Shown here: positions 8,457-16,463 of the stretch, in pieces | Layout of the letters: each line of letters begins with the position of its first letter | Numbering within the stretch: position 1 is the stretch's first letter | Assembly (NCBI GenBank): GCA_016292775.1 | Contig: JAEDFN010000007.1 | Location: forward strand, 1 to 54,411 | Origin: Paludibacteraceae bacterium | Lineage (GTDB): Bacteria > Bacteroidota > Bacteroidia > Bacteroidales > Paludibacteraceae | Length of the DNA stretch: 54,411 bases | Direction of reading: 5' to 3' | Notes under the pieces: model-generated | Seen by the model: only the letters and a program-made list of their open reading frames with translations | What the model was told of the DNA's origin: nothing | Database searches by the model: none | Position numbers and translations under genes: made by a program

Positions 8457-9728
8457 ATGAAAGAAAAGACAGATTTTATAGGTAAAAAGATTGTATTTCA
8501 AACTCTTGGATGTAAATTGAATTTCGCGGAGTCATCTTCTCTCGGAAAAAAATTACTTTCCGAAGGTTTTGTTCGTTGCAAAAATGGAGAACAAGCCGAT
8601 GTAGTTATCATTAATACATGCTCCGTTACCGATACGGCAGATAAAAAGGGTAGACAATTGATACATCGTATGATAAAAAAATACCCTAATGCTTTTATTG
8701 TAGTAACAGGATGTTTTGCACAATTGAAACCGAATGATATTGCCGAGATAGAAGGTGTTGATATGGTTCTCGGTGCTAATGAAAAGATAGTGCTCGAAGA
8801 GTTTATCAGTAGTGTAGAAAAGAAAAATAGAGCTGTATGCCATGTGGTAAAGACTTCTGAAATTCGAAATTTTACACCGGAGTGTAGTGCTGACGATCGT
8901 ACTCGTCATTTCTTAAAAGTGCAAGATGGATGTAATTATTATTGCACTTATTGCACTATCCCTTTTGCTCGCGGACGTAGTCGCAGTGCCTCTGTGGCTG
9001 AAACTGTGGTGGTTGCAGAAGAGGCAATTGCTAATGGAGCTAAAGAAATTGTGCTTACAGGTGTCAATACCGGTGATTTCGGCTTTGGCACTCAAGAGTC
9101 GTTTTTTGATTTAATAAAAGCGCTCGACAATATTGATGCTCAAGTTAGGTATAGAATTTCAAGTATTGAACCTAATTTGCTTACTGATGATATAATCCGT
9201 TTCGTTTCAAAATCAGATAAATTTGCACATCATTTCCATATCCCTTTGCAGTCCGGTAGTGATGATTTGCTGAAATTGATGAGGCGTAAATACGATACTT
9301 CTCTTTTTAGGTATAAAATAGAACTTATCAAATCGCTTATGCCTCACGCTTTTATTGGTGTGGATGTGATGGTCGGGGTGCGAGGCGAAACTCCCGAACT
9401 CTTTAATGAGAGTAAAAATTTTATATCTTCACTTGATGTGTCGCAATTACACGTATTTACTTATTCCGAGCGAGCGGGTACAAAGGCTTTGGAAATACCG
9501 TATATAGTTCCTATTGTAGAAAGAAAACGAAGAAATGCCATCCTTCAAAAAATTTCCGATGAGAAATTAGAGAAATTTTATAACGAAAACAAGGGGCGTA
9601 AAGAGTATGTGTTATGGGAGGATTCTAAAAATAAAAAGATAATGAGTGGATTTTCAGGTAATTATATAAAGGTAGAAGCCCCGTATAATGCCGATATGAT
9701 AAATACGTTTACAGAAGTGATATTATAA
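8457..9728 (+). CDS. mtaB: tRNA (N6-threonylcarbamoyladenosine-C2) methylthiotransferase MtaB
   Basis: This 423-residue enzyme adds a methylthio group to t6A at position 37 of certain tRNAs, using two iron-sulfur clusters and S-adenosylmethionine. The N-terminal UPF0004 domain shows its three cysteines in QTLGCKLNFAESS (about residue 20), INTCSVTD (about 54) and VTGCFAQL (about 88). The radical-SAM motif DGCNYYCTYCTIPFARG follows at about 158, and the C-terminal part (about 360-423) matches a TRAM-like domain. The sequence LGCKLNFAE is characteristic of MtaB rather than MiaB. A near-consensus promoter almost touches the start codon, suggesting a leaderless message. Confidence 0.9.
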   Translation: MKEKTDFIGKKIVFQTLGCKLNFAESSSLGKKLLSEGFVRCKNGEQADVVIINTCSVTDTADKKGRQLIHRMIKKYPNAFIVVTGCFAQLKPNDIAEIEGVDMVLGANEKIVLEEFISSVEKKNRAVCHVVKTSEIRNFTPECSADDRTRHFLKVQDGCNYYCTYCTIPFARGRSRSASVAETVVVAEEAIANGAKEIVLTGVNTGDFGFGTQESFFDLIKALDNIDAQVRYRISSIEPNLLTDDIIRFVSKSDKFAHHFHIPLQSGSDDLLKLMRRKYDTSLFRYKIELIKSLMPHAFIGVDVMVGVRGETPELFNESKNFISSLDVSQLHVFTYSERAGTKALEIPYIVPIVERKRRNAILQKISDEKLEKFYNENKGRKEYVLWEDSKNKKIMSGFSGNYIKVEAPYNADMINTFTEVIL

Positions 9729-9758
9729 TATTTATTTTTGTAATAAAATCCAATTTTC

Positions 9759-9790
9759 ATTGTGTAATTCAGAAAAAAGTGTTACCTTTG
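9759..9790 (+). promoter_or_regulatory. Promoter of the Lrp/AsnC gene
   Basis: ATTG at 9759-9762, a 20-base gap and TACCTTTG at 9783-9790 form a good Bacteroides promoter. It places transcription start just before about 9800, which rules out an upstream start codon at 9760 and supports the ATG at 9832. Confidence 0.75.
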
Positions 9791-9831
9791 CATTTGGAAA
9801 TTGTAAAGAATTAAATATTTGTCATTATATT

Positions 9832-10329
9832 ATGAAACATCAAATTGATAGTCTGGATAAGAAAATTTTAAAACTAATTTCGCAGAGTGCTCGTATTCCT
9901 TTTTTGGAGGTTGCTCGTGAATGTGGAGTGTCGGGAGCTGCGATTCATCAACGCGTGCAAAAATTAAGCTCTATCGGCGTTATTAAAGGTTCTGAATTTA
10001 TTGTAGATACTTATAAAATCGGCTACCAAACTTGTGCCTTGGTAGGTATTTCGGTAGCAGATAATTCTAAATTGAATACTATTGTCGAGTCGCTTCGTAA
10101 TATTCCGGAAGTGGTTGAATGTCATTATACTACAGGTAAATATGCGCTATTTATCAAAATTTATGCTCATGATAATAGAGATTTGCTCAATATCATGTTG
10201 GATAAAATTACTTGTATTGATGGTGTTTCAAATGCAGAAACTTTCTTGCTGTCGCTTGATGAAATTTTTAAACGTCAAATAGCCGTTTTTGATGAAGACG
10301 ATAGTAAGATAATGATTGATGAAGAATAA
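9832..10329 (+). CDS. Lrp/AsnC family transcriptional regulator
   Basis: This 165-residue protein has the two parts of the feast/famine regulators. Residues 5-65 form a winged helix-turn-helix (LDKKILKLISQSARIPFLEV, then VSGAAIHQRVQKLSSIGVIK). Residues 70-150 form the RAM effector domain (ALVGISV, VVECHYTTGKYALFIKIY). It probably binds DNA as an oligomer and senses an amino acid or other small ligand. The ATG at 9832 is chosen because a consensus promoter lies at 9759-9790, inside the longer open frame. The gene is alone in its transcription unit and meets clpB tail to tail at a shared terminator. Confidence 0.85.
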   Translation: MKHQIDSLDKKILKLISQSARIPFLEVARECGVSGAAIHQRVQKLSSIGVIKGSEFIVDTYKIGYQTCALVGISVADNSKLNTIVESLRNIPEVVECHYTTGKYALFIKIYAHDNRDLLNIMLDKITCIDGVSNAETFLLSLDEIFKRQIAVFDEDDSKIMIDEE

Positions 10330-10376
10330 AAATAATTATAATTTTTTTCATTTTTTAAAAGACATTTGTAAAAATA

Positions 10377-10410
10377 AACGCATCGAAGATTGTGAAATCT
10401 TTGATGCGTT
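10377..10410. terminator. Bidirectional terminator between the lrp-type gene and clpB
   Basis: A 15-bp stem (10377-10391 with 10396-10410, one G-T pair) with a GTGA loop is followed by seven Ts on the plus strand and by a T-rich stretch on the minus strand, serving both convergent genes. Confidence 0.8.
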
Positions 10411-10421
10411 ATTTTTTTATA

Positions 10422-13007
10422 TTAATTGTTGAATATCAATTCATTGTTTTTTACATCTACCGTAATCGGTTTTTGTTTGTTAATATGTCCTGAAATGATG
10501 TCTTTAGAGAGTTGGTTAAGTACCAAATGTTGCAAGGCTCGTTTTACAGGACGGGCACCGAATTGCGGGTCGTAACCGGCTTCTGCCAGTTTGTCGATTG
10601 CGGATTGAGTAAAATTAAAGTCAATGTCATTTTCTTTAAGTTGTTTGGCAATACCTTTCAATTGTAATTTCACTATCTCGTTAATCTCCTCTTTGCAGAG
10701 TGGTGTAAACATTATTAAATCATCCACACGATTTAAAAATTCCGGTTTGATTGTACGTTTTAACAATCCGAATACTTCTGCTTTTGTGCTCTCCATTAAA
10801 GATTCTCTATCTATATTTCCGGCAGATTCATATCTATCTCTGATAATATCGGAACCAAGGTTAGAGGTCATGATGATAATGGTATTTTTGAAGTTTACCG
10901 TTCTGCCCTTATTATCGGTCAGTCTACCATCGTCAAGCACTTGAAGTAAGATGTTGAAAACGTTAGGGTGGGCTTTTTCAATCTCATCAAAAAGCACGAC
11001 GGAGTATGGTTTACGTCGTATTGCTTCGGTAAGTTGTCCGCCTTCGTCATAACCGACGTATCCCGGAGGTGCACCGATAAGGCGTGAGTGAGAATGAGCC
11101 TCTTGATATTCACTCATATCTATACGAGTAATCATATTCTCATCATCGAAAAGGAATTCGGCAAGGGCTTTTGCCAACTCTGTTTTACCAACACCGGTAG
11201 TACCGAGGAAGATGAAAGAACCTATAGGACGGCGCGGATCTGAGAGTCCGGAACGGCTCCTTCGTATTGCATCGGATACTGCTTTGATAGCTTCGTCCTG
11301 ACCTACTACTCGCTTGTGTAGCTCTTCTTCCAAATGAAGCAGTTTTTCACTTTCACTCTGCATCATCTTTGTTACAGGTATACCGGTCCATTTTGCTACA
11401 ATCTCTGCAATGTCTTCCTCATCTACTTCCTCTTTAATCAAAGAGTTGCTGTTGTTTAACTTGGCTTGTGCTTCTGAAATTTTACGCTCTGCCTCCTTAA
11501 TTTTGCCGTATCTTATTTCCGCAACCTTTCCGTAATCACCTTCTCTTTCAGCTTTATCCGCTTCGAATTTCAAATTCTCAATATCAATTTTTGCTTGTTG
11601 TATTGTGTTGATAAGCTGCTTGTTAGCATTCCAATTGGAGCGCATTTCGTCTCTTTTCTCTTTTAATTCCGACATCTCTTTGTCTATTTTCTCGAGTTTC
11701 TCTGTGTCGTTTTCCCTTTTTATTGCAGCTTTTTCTATTTCGAGTTGCTTGATGTTTCGCTCTAAAGTATCGAGTTCTTCAGGTTCGGAATTCATCTCCA
11801 ATCGCAGTTTTGCTGCAGCTTCATCAATGAGGTCGATAGCTTTGTCCGGTAAAAATCGGTCGGAGATATATCGCTGTGAGAGGTGGACAGCTGCAATTAT
11901 AGCATCGTCTTTAATACGTACTTGATGGTGATTTTCGTATCTCTCTTTTAATCCACGAAGGATGGAAATTGCAGATGCTTCGTCCGGCTCGTCTACCATT
12001 ACCATTTGGAATCTACGTTCCAGAGCTTTATCTTTTTCAAAATATTGTTGATACTCATTAAGTGTAGTGGCACCAATGGCTCTTAATTCGCCCCTGGCAA
12101 GAGCCGGTTTTAAGATATTTGCTGCATCCATAGCGCCGTTGCTTTTGCCGGCTCCGACAAGGGTGTGAATTTCATCAATGAAAAGAATTATCTTGCCTTC
12201 GGATTTAATTACTTCATTGACAACGGCTTTTAGTCTTTCTTCGAATTCGCCTTGATATTTGGCTCCGGCTATTAGGGCACCCATATCCAATGAGTAAATC
12301 ACTTTATCTTGCAGATTGCTCGGTACGTCTCCGCGTATTATACGGTGTGCAAGTCCTTCTGCAATAGCGGTTTTACCTGTACCCGGTTCGCCTACCAATA
12401 TAGGGTTGTTTTTTGTGCGTCGAGATAATATTTGTAGTAATCTACGTATCTCTTCGTCCCTGCCAATCACCGGGTCTAATTTGCCGGTCTTGGCTTTTTC
12501 ATTTAAATTTACGGCATACTTGCTTAATGCTTGGTAAGTCTCTTCTGCATTTTTACTATTCACCTTCGTTCCTCCTTGTAATTTTTTGATGGCATCGATT
12601 GTGGATTTTTCTGTAAATCCGGCTTTCTTTAATATTTTTCCTGACTCGCTATTCGATTTGAGAATGGCAAGTAGGATGTACTCTATAGAGATGTATGTGT
12701 TGCCATCGTTGTTGCTTATTGTCTGTGCTTCATTTAGAATGTTATTTAGTTCGTTTGTGATATACACCTGTTCCGTTTCGGTATTTCCTTTAGGTAAAGT
12801 GGATATCAATTGATTAACTTGCCTCTTGACTTCTTCTTTATTAATGCCCGATTCTGTGAAGAAAAAGGTTATCTGACTGAATTTTTCTTCAAGCATCGCC
12901 ATTAGTAAGTGAGGTGTGTCGACGTTTGTTTGTCGATTTGTTTTCGCTATCGTTATAGCTTGCATGATAGCATCGTTCGACATACTTGTGAATTTTTCTA
13001 AGTCCAT
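10422..13007 (-). CDS. clpB: Disaggregating chaperone ClpB
   Basis: This 861-residue AAA+ hexameric chaperone pulls polypeptides out of aggregates together with DnaK. The order of parts is complete: Clp N-domain (about 1-145), first ATPase with Walker A GEPGTGKT at 206-213, Walker B VLFIDEIHTL-like sequence (ILFIDEIHTLVGAG) at about 280, the coiled-coil middle domain at about 405-525, and second ATPase with GTTGVGKTELAKA near residue 605 and sensor/C-terminal region ending at 861. No IGL/F motif for ClpP binding was seen. The long middle domain sets it apart from ClpA and ClpC. No TAnnTTTG promoter is visible upstream; a TGACAA-A-TTGTCA inverted repeat lies at 13083-13095. Confidence 0.95.
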   Translation of the reverse strand: MDLEKFTSMSNDAIMQAITIAKTNRQTNVDTPHLLMAMLEEKFSQITFFFTESGINKEEVKRQVNQLISTLPKGNTETEQVYITNELNNILNEAQTISNNDGNTYISIEYILLAILKSNSESGKILKKAGFTEKSTIDAIKKLQGGTKVNSKNAEETYQALSKYAVNLNEKAKTGKLDPVIGRDEEIRRLLQILSRRTKNNPILVGEPGTGKTAIAEGLAHRIIRGDVPSNLQDKVIYSLDMGALIAGAKYQGEFEERLKAVVNEVIKSEGKIILFIDEIHTLVGAGKSNGAMDAANILKPALARGELRAIGATTLNEYQQYFEKDKALERRFQMVMVDEPDEASAISILRGLKERYENHHQVRIKDDAIIAAVHLSQRYISDRFLPDKAIDLIDEAAAKLRLEMNSEPEELDTLERNIKQLEIEKAAIKRENDTEKLEKIDKEMSELKEKRDEMRSNWNANKQLINTIQQAKIDIENLKFEADKAEREGDYGKVAEIRYGKIKEAERKISEAQAKLNNSNSLIKEEVDEEDIAEIVAKWTGIPVTKMMQSESEKLLHLEEELHKRVVGQDEAIKAVSDAIRRSRSGLSDPRRPIGSFIFLGTTGVGKTELAKALAEFLFDDENMITRIDMSEYQEAHSHSRLIGAPPGYVGYDEGGQLTEAIRRKPYSVVLFDEIEKAHPNVFNILLQVLDDGRLTDNKGRTVNFKNTIIIMTSNLGSDIIRDRYESAGNIDRESLMESTKAEVFGLLKRTIKPEFLNRVDDLIMFTPLCKEEINEIVKLQLKGIAKQLKENDIDFNFTQSAIDKLAEAGYDPQFGARPVKRALQHLVLNQLSKDIISGHINKQKPITVDVKNNELIFNN

Positions 13008-13082
13008 AGATTATATATTATGTTATTGATTGTTTAGTTAATTCAACATATTATACTCAATAGTTGTGCCGATTTGGTATGT

Positions 13083-13095
13083 TGACAAATTGTCA
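13083..13095. promoter_or_regulatory. Inverted repeat upstream of clpB, candidate operator
   Basis: TGACAA and TTGTCA are separated by one base, 76-88 bases upstream of the clpB start. The same half-sites occur upstream of lon at 30889-30916. Neither gene shows a standard -7 box, so this may mark a stress-specific control site. This is inference. Confidence 0.35.
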
Positions 13096-13192
13096 TAATA
13101 ATTACTTGTTATACGAAATTATTGCTGTTAGGTAAAATTATTACTTTTAGATAAGATAGGTGGCATCTTGGCATAAAAGTCAAAAAAGTTTG

Positions 13193-13223
13193 ATTGTTCA
13201 TCTCTTGGTTTGCATTACCTTTG
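13193..13223 (+). promoter_or_regulatory. Rightward promoter aimed into the palindromic repeat
   Basis: ATTG at 13193-13196, 19 bases, then TACCTTTG at 13216-13223. Transcription would start near 13230 and reach the hairpin of the repeat copy at 13231-13334 almost at once, so any product from this promoter may be a short RNA. Confidence 0.55.
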
Positions 13224-13230
13224 CTTGTGG

Positions 13231-13334
13231 TTATTGTTATTTCTTTAATACAATGATGCCAAATAGGGTTGATATTTCTCATGAAATATTAACCCTGTTT
13301 TTTAGCTAAATATATTTTTTGCGGGATAGCAATA
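13231..13334. repeat. Palindromic MITE-like repeat, copy A
   Basis: Bases 13261-13334 align without gaps to 16111-16184 with 11 differences in 74. The core is a 14-bp stem (13265-13278 with 13283-13296, one G-T pair) with a TCAT loop, followed by TTTTTT, so it can also terminate rightward transcripts. The outer ends also pair roughly: TATTGTTATTTC at 13232-13243 against the complement of the right end at about 13322-13333. The left flank is more diverged than in copy B. Confidence 0.7.
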
Positions 13335-13398
13335 TAAAACAATTCCTAACCATAACATTTTTTTTTTTTTTAATCGTTTTGCAAAAAAAGAAAAAATC

Positions 13399-13430
13399 CT
13401 TGTTAATATTAAAATAAAATAATACCTTTG
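13399..13430 (+). promoter_or_regulatory. Promoter of the beta-helix protein gene
   Basis: CTTG at 13399-13402, 20 bases, TACCTTTG at 13423-13430. The start codon follows 28 bases later at 13459. Confidence 0.7.
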
Positions 13431-13458
13431 CAGTGGTAAACATTTTAACGTTATAATT

Positions 13459-14937
13459 ATGAAAAGATTTTTATTAACTGCATTAGTATTCATCTCACTA
13501 AGCCCTTTATGTAAAGGTGATATATGGTATATTTCTGAAGGTGGCAGAGGAAATAAAGATGGAACCTCTTGGAGCAATGCAGCATCTGATTTTCCTGATT
13601 TACTTCAAAATCCAAGTGTTAATCAAAATACCGTTTGGTCTTCTCAAGGTCAAATTTTGCCCAAACCGGAAGATACTATTTTTGTTTCCGCAGGAAGATA
13701 TTCTCCAATAATTATTTGGTGCCCTGACGATCCATTTAATATAAATAATCCAAATTCAAATAAAAGAGTATCTTTTGAAGGTCGAATTCATATATATGGA
13801 GGATTTTGCGGTAATGAAACGTCATTAGAGGAGAGAATGTATTGGTATGACAAAGAATCTATTATTGATGGAGATAGCACATATAAGTGTATCTGGATAG
13901 AAAATCAGTATAAAGGAACAGACCAATATAAAAAAGAAATAGTCATAGACGGCTTTACTCTTGAAAATGGCTATGGACAAGGTGCTGCTATTAGAATAGT
14001 TAATAACACACCGCTACTTTCTAATTTAAAAATCCAAGATAATGTAGGATACCCTATTTTATACTTTGAAAACTGTCAAGAAGACATTTTGGATAGATAT
14101 AATTCAAATTTAATACTATGCAATTCAATTATAGCTCACAATCAAGTATTATATACGAATGAATCCTTAAAATATTCTGATGCAGTATTTGGTTTTGTTA
14201 AAAGTAAAGTTGATTTATTAAATATTACGGTATCTGATAATGATTGTGAACCGGATTGTTTTATTTTAGAAGTAGGTGACACATCTTCTGTTAATGTAGT
14301 AAATTCTATATTATATAATAATATCTTTTCAAAATTGGATATGATTATGCATCCATATGATGAAATAAATTATTATAATTCTAATTTGGAGATAAGCGGA
14401 GGTAGTAAAAATTGGAGTAATTTATTGTATGGCAATGATATGGGAAATAATATAGATGAAGATCCTTTATTTGTTCCTCTAAACAATTATAATTATGAAT
14501 ATGATTTAATGCCAAATAGCCCTTGTGTAGATGCCGGGAGCTATGCGCTATATGATACATTACTTTTTGGTTTGGGTATTGTTGTAAACACCTTTAAAAA
14601 CACTGACTACTTAGCCAGACCAAGATATAATCAGAAAGAAATAGATATGGGAGCTTGTGAAATTAAGCCAGTAGATTATGCACCTGCAAATAACACGGAT
14701 AATAATCATCATAATCAAAATATAAATCTATACAATAGTAATGATGAAATAATAATAAATAACCTAAAAGAAGGTAGTATAATAAGCATTAAAGATATTG
14801 TAGGACGAACTATTTATTTTGCCAACTGCAATTCTTCTGATTTAATAATTAATCAATTAACTCCAGGAATGTATTTTATTGTAATACAATATGATAATAA
14901 AATAATTTATACTGATAAAATAGTGTTAAACAAATAA
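13459..14937 (+). CDS. Beta-helix surface protein with type IX secretion tail
   Basis: This 492-residue protein has a signal peptide of about 20 residues (ending in LCKG). Residues 22-400 look like a right-handed parallel beta-helix: IWYISEGGRGNKDGTSW at the start, the strand-turn pattern through IVIDGFTLENGYGQGAAIRI, and the closing block DPLFV, PNSPCVDAGS, ARPR and IDMGACE typical of these polydomain surface proteins. Residues about 430-492 match the type A sorting tail of the type IX system (ISIKDIVGRTIYFA, LTPGMYFIVI, KIVLNK). It should therefore cross the outer membrane and be surface-attached or released. The gene is richer in A and T than its neighbours, and it forms a unit with the lipoprotein gene 12 bases downstream. 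Confidence 0.75.
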   Translation: MKRFLLTALVFISLSPLCKGDIWYISEGGRGNKDGTSWSNAASDFPDLLQNPSVNQNTVWSSQGQILPKPEDTIFVSAGRYSPIIIWCPDDPFNINNPNSNKRVSFEGRIHIYGGFCGNETSLEERMYWYDKESIIDGDSTYKCIWIENQYKGTDQYKKEIVIDGFTLENGYGQGAAIRIVNNTPLLSNLKIQDNVGYPILYFENCQEDILDRYNSNLILCNSIIAHNQVLYTNESLKYSDAVFGFVKSKVDLLNITVSDNDCEPDCFILEVGDTSSVNVVNSILYNNIFSKLDMIMHPYDEINYYNSNLEISGGSKNWSNLLYGNDMGNNIDEDPLFVPLNNYNYEYDLMPNSPCVDAGSYALYDTLLFGLGIVVNTFKNTDYLARPRYNQKEIDMGACEIKPVDYAPANNTDNNHHNQNINLYNSNDEIIINNLKEGSIISIKDIVGRTIYFANCNSSDLIINQLTPGMYFIVIQYDNKIIYTDKIVLNK

Positions 14938-14949
14938 AAGATGTATATT

Positions 14950-16074
14950 ATGAAAACGATAGTTAAACTTATGGCGATACTTTTTGTTGTCACGATATTT
15001 ATTGGCTGTGATGATAATAATTTTAAACATATAAAGACCGGTGATGGGGTGATGTATTACGGGCATACTATTAATGGAAGTTATTATGGATTTGTAGGTG
15101 GAGATCTCTATTTTCTGGAAGACACAGAAGAGACTGATTACGTAAGTTTACTTGATGTACTTCGTATAAAGAAAGATATATATTCATTAACTTATGAATA
15201 TTTAAAATCAAAAGAATATAGTCCAGGCTCTGTAGCTACATTAGTATTACGTAAAAATGGTAAATATATAGATACTATTCCTATTGAATATGCATATCTT
15301 TGTAATATTAATGAGAATGTAAGGATATATTCAATGCCGTTTTTTATAACAACGAGTACAGATATTCAACAATATTGGGAAAATGGCAACATGTATGAAA
15401 ATAATCTTGATGCTCCGACACTAAATTCTATGACATTATGGGCAGTTGCCGAACAGAATATATACCACAAAGGGGATATTTATAGTTCCGGTTATTTATA
15501 TACCGCGAATGGCAAAACTCCTTGCATTTGGAAAAACAATCAACTTCTATATCATGACAATCCATTAATAAATACAAATTTATCATCGAAAGGATTTATA
15601 ATAGATAAAAATGATAATATAATAGTATTATCGAATTATTTTACAACAAATTCTTATGATATAAATTCACCCCATGGACTTGCAGCCACATATAAAAACG
15701 GGCAATTAGACTTTGTATATGGTGATACTGTTAGGTTTAAAACAGATTTCAAATACAATGTCCGTCCTATTGGTATTGTACAAGAAAACAACGATATTTA
15801 TGTAGGAGTCTATGAAATAAATCAATATATAGACCAAAATAAAGTTATAATTTACAAAAATAACGAAGTTTATATTACCAAAGACTTAGCGAAAGCCTTT
15901 TATGGATTTACAGTTAAAGATGGTAATGTATATTTTGCTTACGATGCCTATTATGCAAATGAAGGGTTTGTAGGGCAACACATTACAATAATGAAAAATA
16001 ATGACGTAATAAATGGAATGATAGAAAGAGCAGGAGACCAATTAATGTTTAAAGGTTTTGAAATAGTAAAATAA
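14950..16074 (+). CDS. Surface lipoprotein with propeller-like repeats
   Basis: This 374-residue protein has a lipobox ending in FIGC at residue 20, followed by DDNN, an acidic start that in this phylum favours display on the cell surface. The mature part shows repeated short blocks of the kind GDIYSSGYLYTANGKTPCIW, NDIYVGVYEI and GNVYFAYDAYY, each followed by an Ile/Trp-Lys-Asn-Asn turn, which suggests a beta-propeller. No catalytic motif is seen. The ATG at 14950 is preferred over 14941 because it gives a standard signal peptide. It follows the beta-helix gene closely and the pair is bracketed by two copies of a palindromic repeat. I cannot name a substrate. Confidence 0.6.
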   Translation: MKTIVKLMAILFVVTIFIGCDDNNFKHIKTGDGVMYYGHTINGSYYGFVGGDLYFLEDTEETDYVSLLDVLRIKKDIYSLTYEYLKSKEYSPGSVATLVLRKNGKYIDTIPIEYAYLCNINENVRIYSMPFFITTSTDIQQYWENGNMYENNLDAPTLNSMTLWAVAEQNIYHKGDIYSSGYLYTANGKTPCIWKNNQLLYHDNPLINTNLSSKGFIIDKNDNIIVLSNYFTTNSYDINSPHGLAATYKNGQLDFVYGDTVRFKTDFKYNVRPIGIVQENNDIYVGVYEINQYIDQNKVIIYKNNEVYITKDLAKAFYGFTVKDGNVYFAYDAYYANEGFVGQHITIMKNNDVINGMIERAGDQLMFKGFEIVK

Positions 16075-16076
16075 TT

Positions 16077-16184
16077 TATTGCTGTCTGATAAAAACATCT
16101 TGGTAACAAAAATTAGGGTTGATATTTCATGAGAAATATCAACCCTAATTTTTAGCTAAATATATTTTTTACCGGACAGCAATA
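16077..16184. repeat. Palindromic MITE-like repeat, copy B
   Basis: The 108-bp element begins with TTATTGCTGTCTGATAAAAA (16077-16096) and ends with its near-perfect reverse complement (16164-16184; two transitions in the first 20 positions). The core is a perfect 21-bp stem, 16108-16128 with 16133-16153, around an ATGA loop. TTTAGCTAAATATATTTTTT follows the core and is identical to copy A. No reading frame fits inside. The position directly after the stop at 16074 means it may also serve as terminator for the surface-protein module. Confidence 0.8.
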
Positions 16185-16201
16185 ATACGAAATATTATTT
16201 G

Positions 16202-16209
16202 TACCTTTG
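16202..16209 (+). promoter_or_regulatory. -7 element of the B12 uptake operon
   Basis: TACCTTTG lies just upstream of the cobalamin riboswitch. The -33 region falls at the end of repeat copy B and has no clear TTTG. Confidence 0.65.
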
Positions 16210-16213
16210 CAGC

Positions 16214-16402
16214 GATTTTGGTTTACAATATTGTAATTAAAAGGGAATTAGGTGAGAATCCTAAACAGTCCCGCTGCTGTAAGTTAGTTGTCGTATAATC
16301 GACAATCCTGTAATGCGGTCATTGCACTTATATCTGAATTGGTGTGAGAAGGCCGTATTTTGTTGCCAAACACAGTTCTAACGAGTCAGAATACCTGCCA
16401 AG
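16214..16402 (+). ncRNA. Cobalamin riboswitch
   Basis: The leader contains the conserved parts in order: AAAAGGGAATTAGGTGAGAA followed by TCCT, then ACAGTCCCGCTGCTGTAA, then GGTGTGAGAAGGCCG, and finally the B12-box region CGAGTCAGAATACCTGCCA. It sits between a consensus -7 box and a BtuB-like receptor gene, exactly where B12-dependent repression of uptake is expected. When adenosylcobalamin or a related form is bound, expression should fall. Control probably acts on translation, since a small hairpin at 16432-16450 is near the start codon and no T-run terminator is seen. Confidence 0.92.
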
Positions 16403-16431
16403 TCAAGATTGATTGTTTACGTTTATTCCAA

Positions 16432-16450
16432 GCTTTTCGAGGAAAAAAGC
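16432..16450 (+). promoter_or_regulatory. Hairpin close to the BtuB-like start, possible expression platform
   Basis: GCTTTT at 16432-16437 pairs with AAAAGC at 16445-16450 around CGAGGAA, which contains the only purine-rich (GAGG) stretch before the ATG at 16464. Formation could hide the initiation region. Confidence 0.4.
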
Positions 16451-16463
16451 AAGCGTGATTCAG

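Noticed and set aside
9760..9831. Longer N-terminus for the Lrp/AsnC regulator
   Set aside because: The -7 box TACCTTTG at 9783-9790 lies inside it, so that stretch is upstream of the transcript.
13302..13577. Open frame of 91 codons on the minus strand across the promoter of the beta-helix gene
   Set aside because: It overlaps the start of a well-supported gene and its promoter, has no family look, and begins inside the other gene.
16413..16463. Longer N-terminus for the BtuB-like receptor
   Set aside because: It would start at a TTG just after the riboswitch and put about 17 polar residues before a normal signal peptide beginning at 16464.
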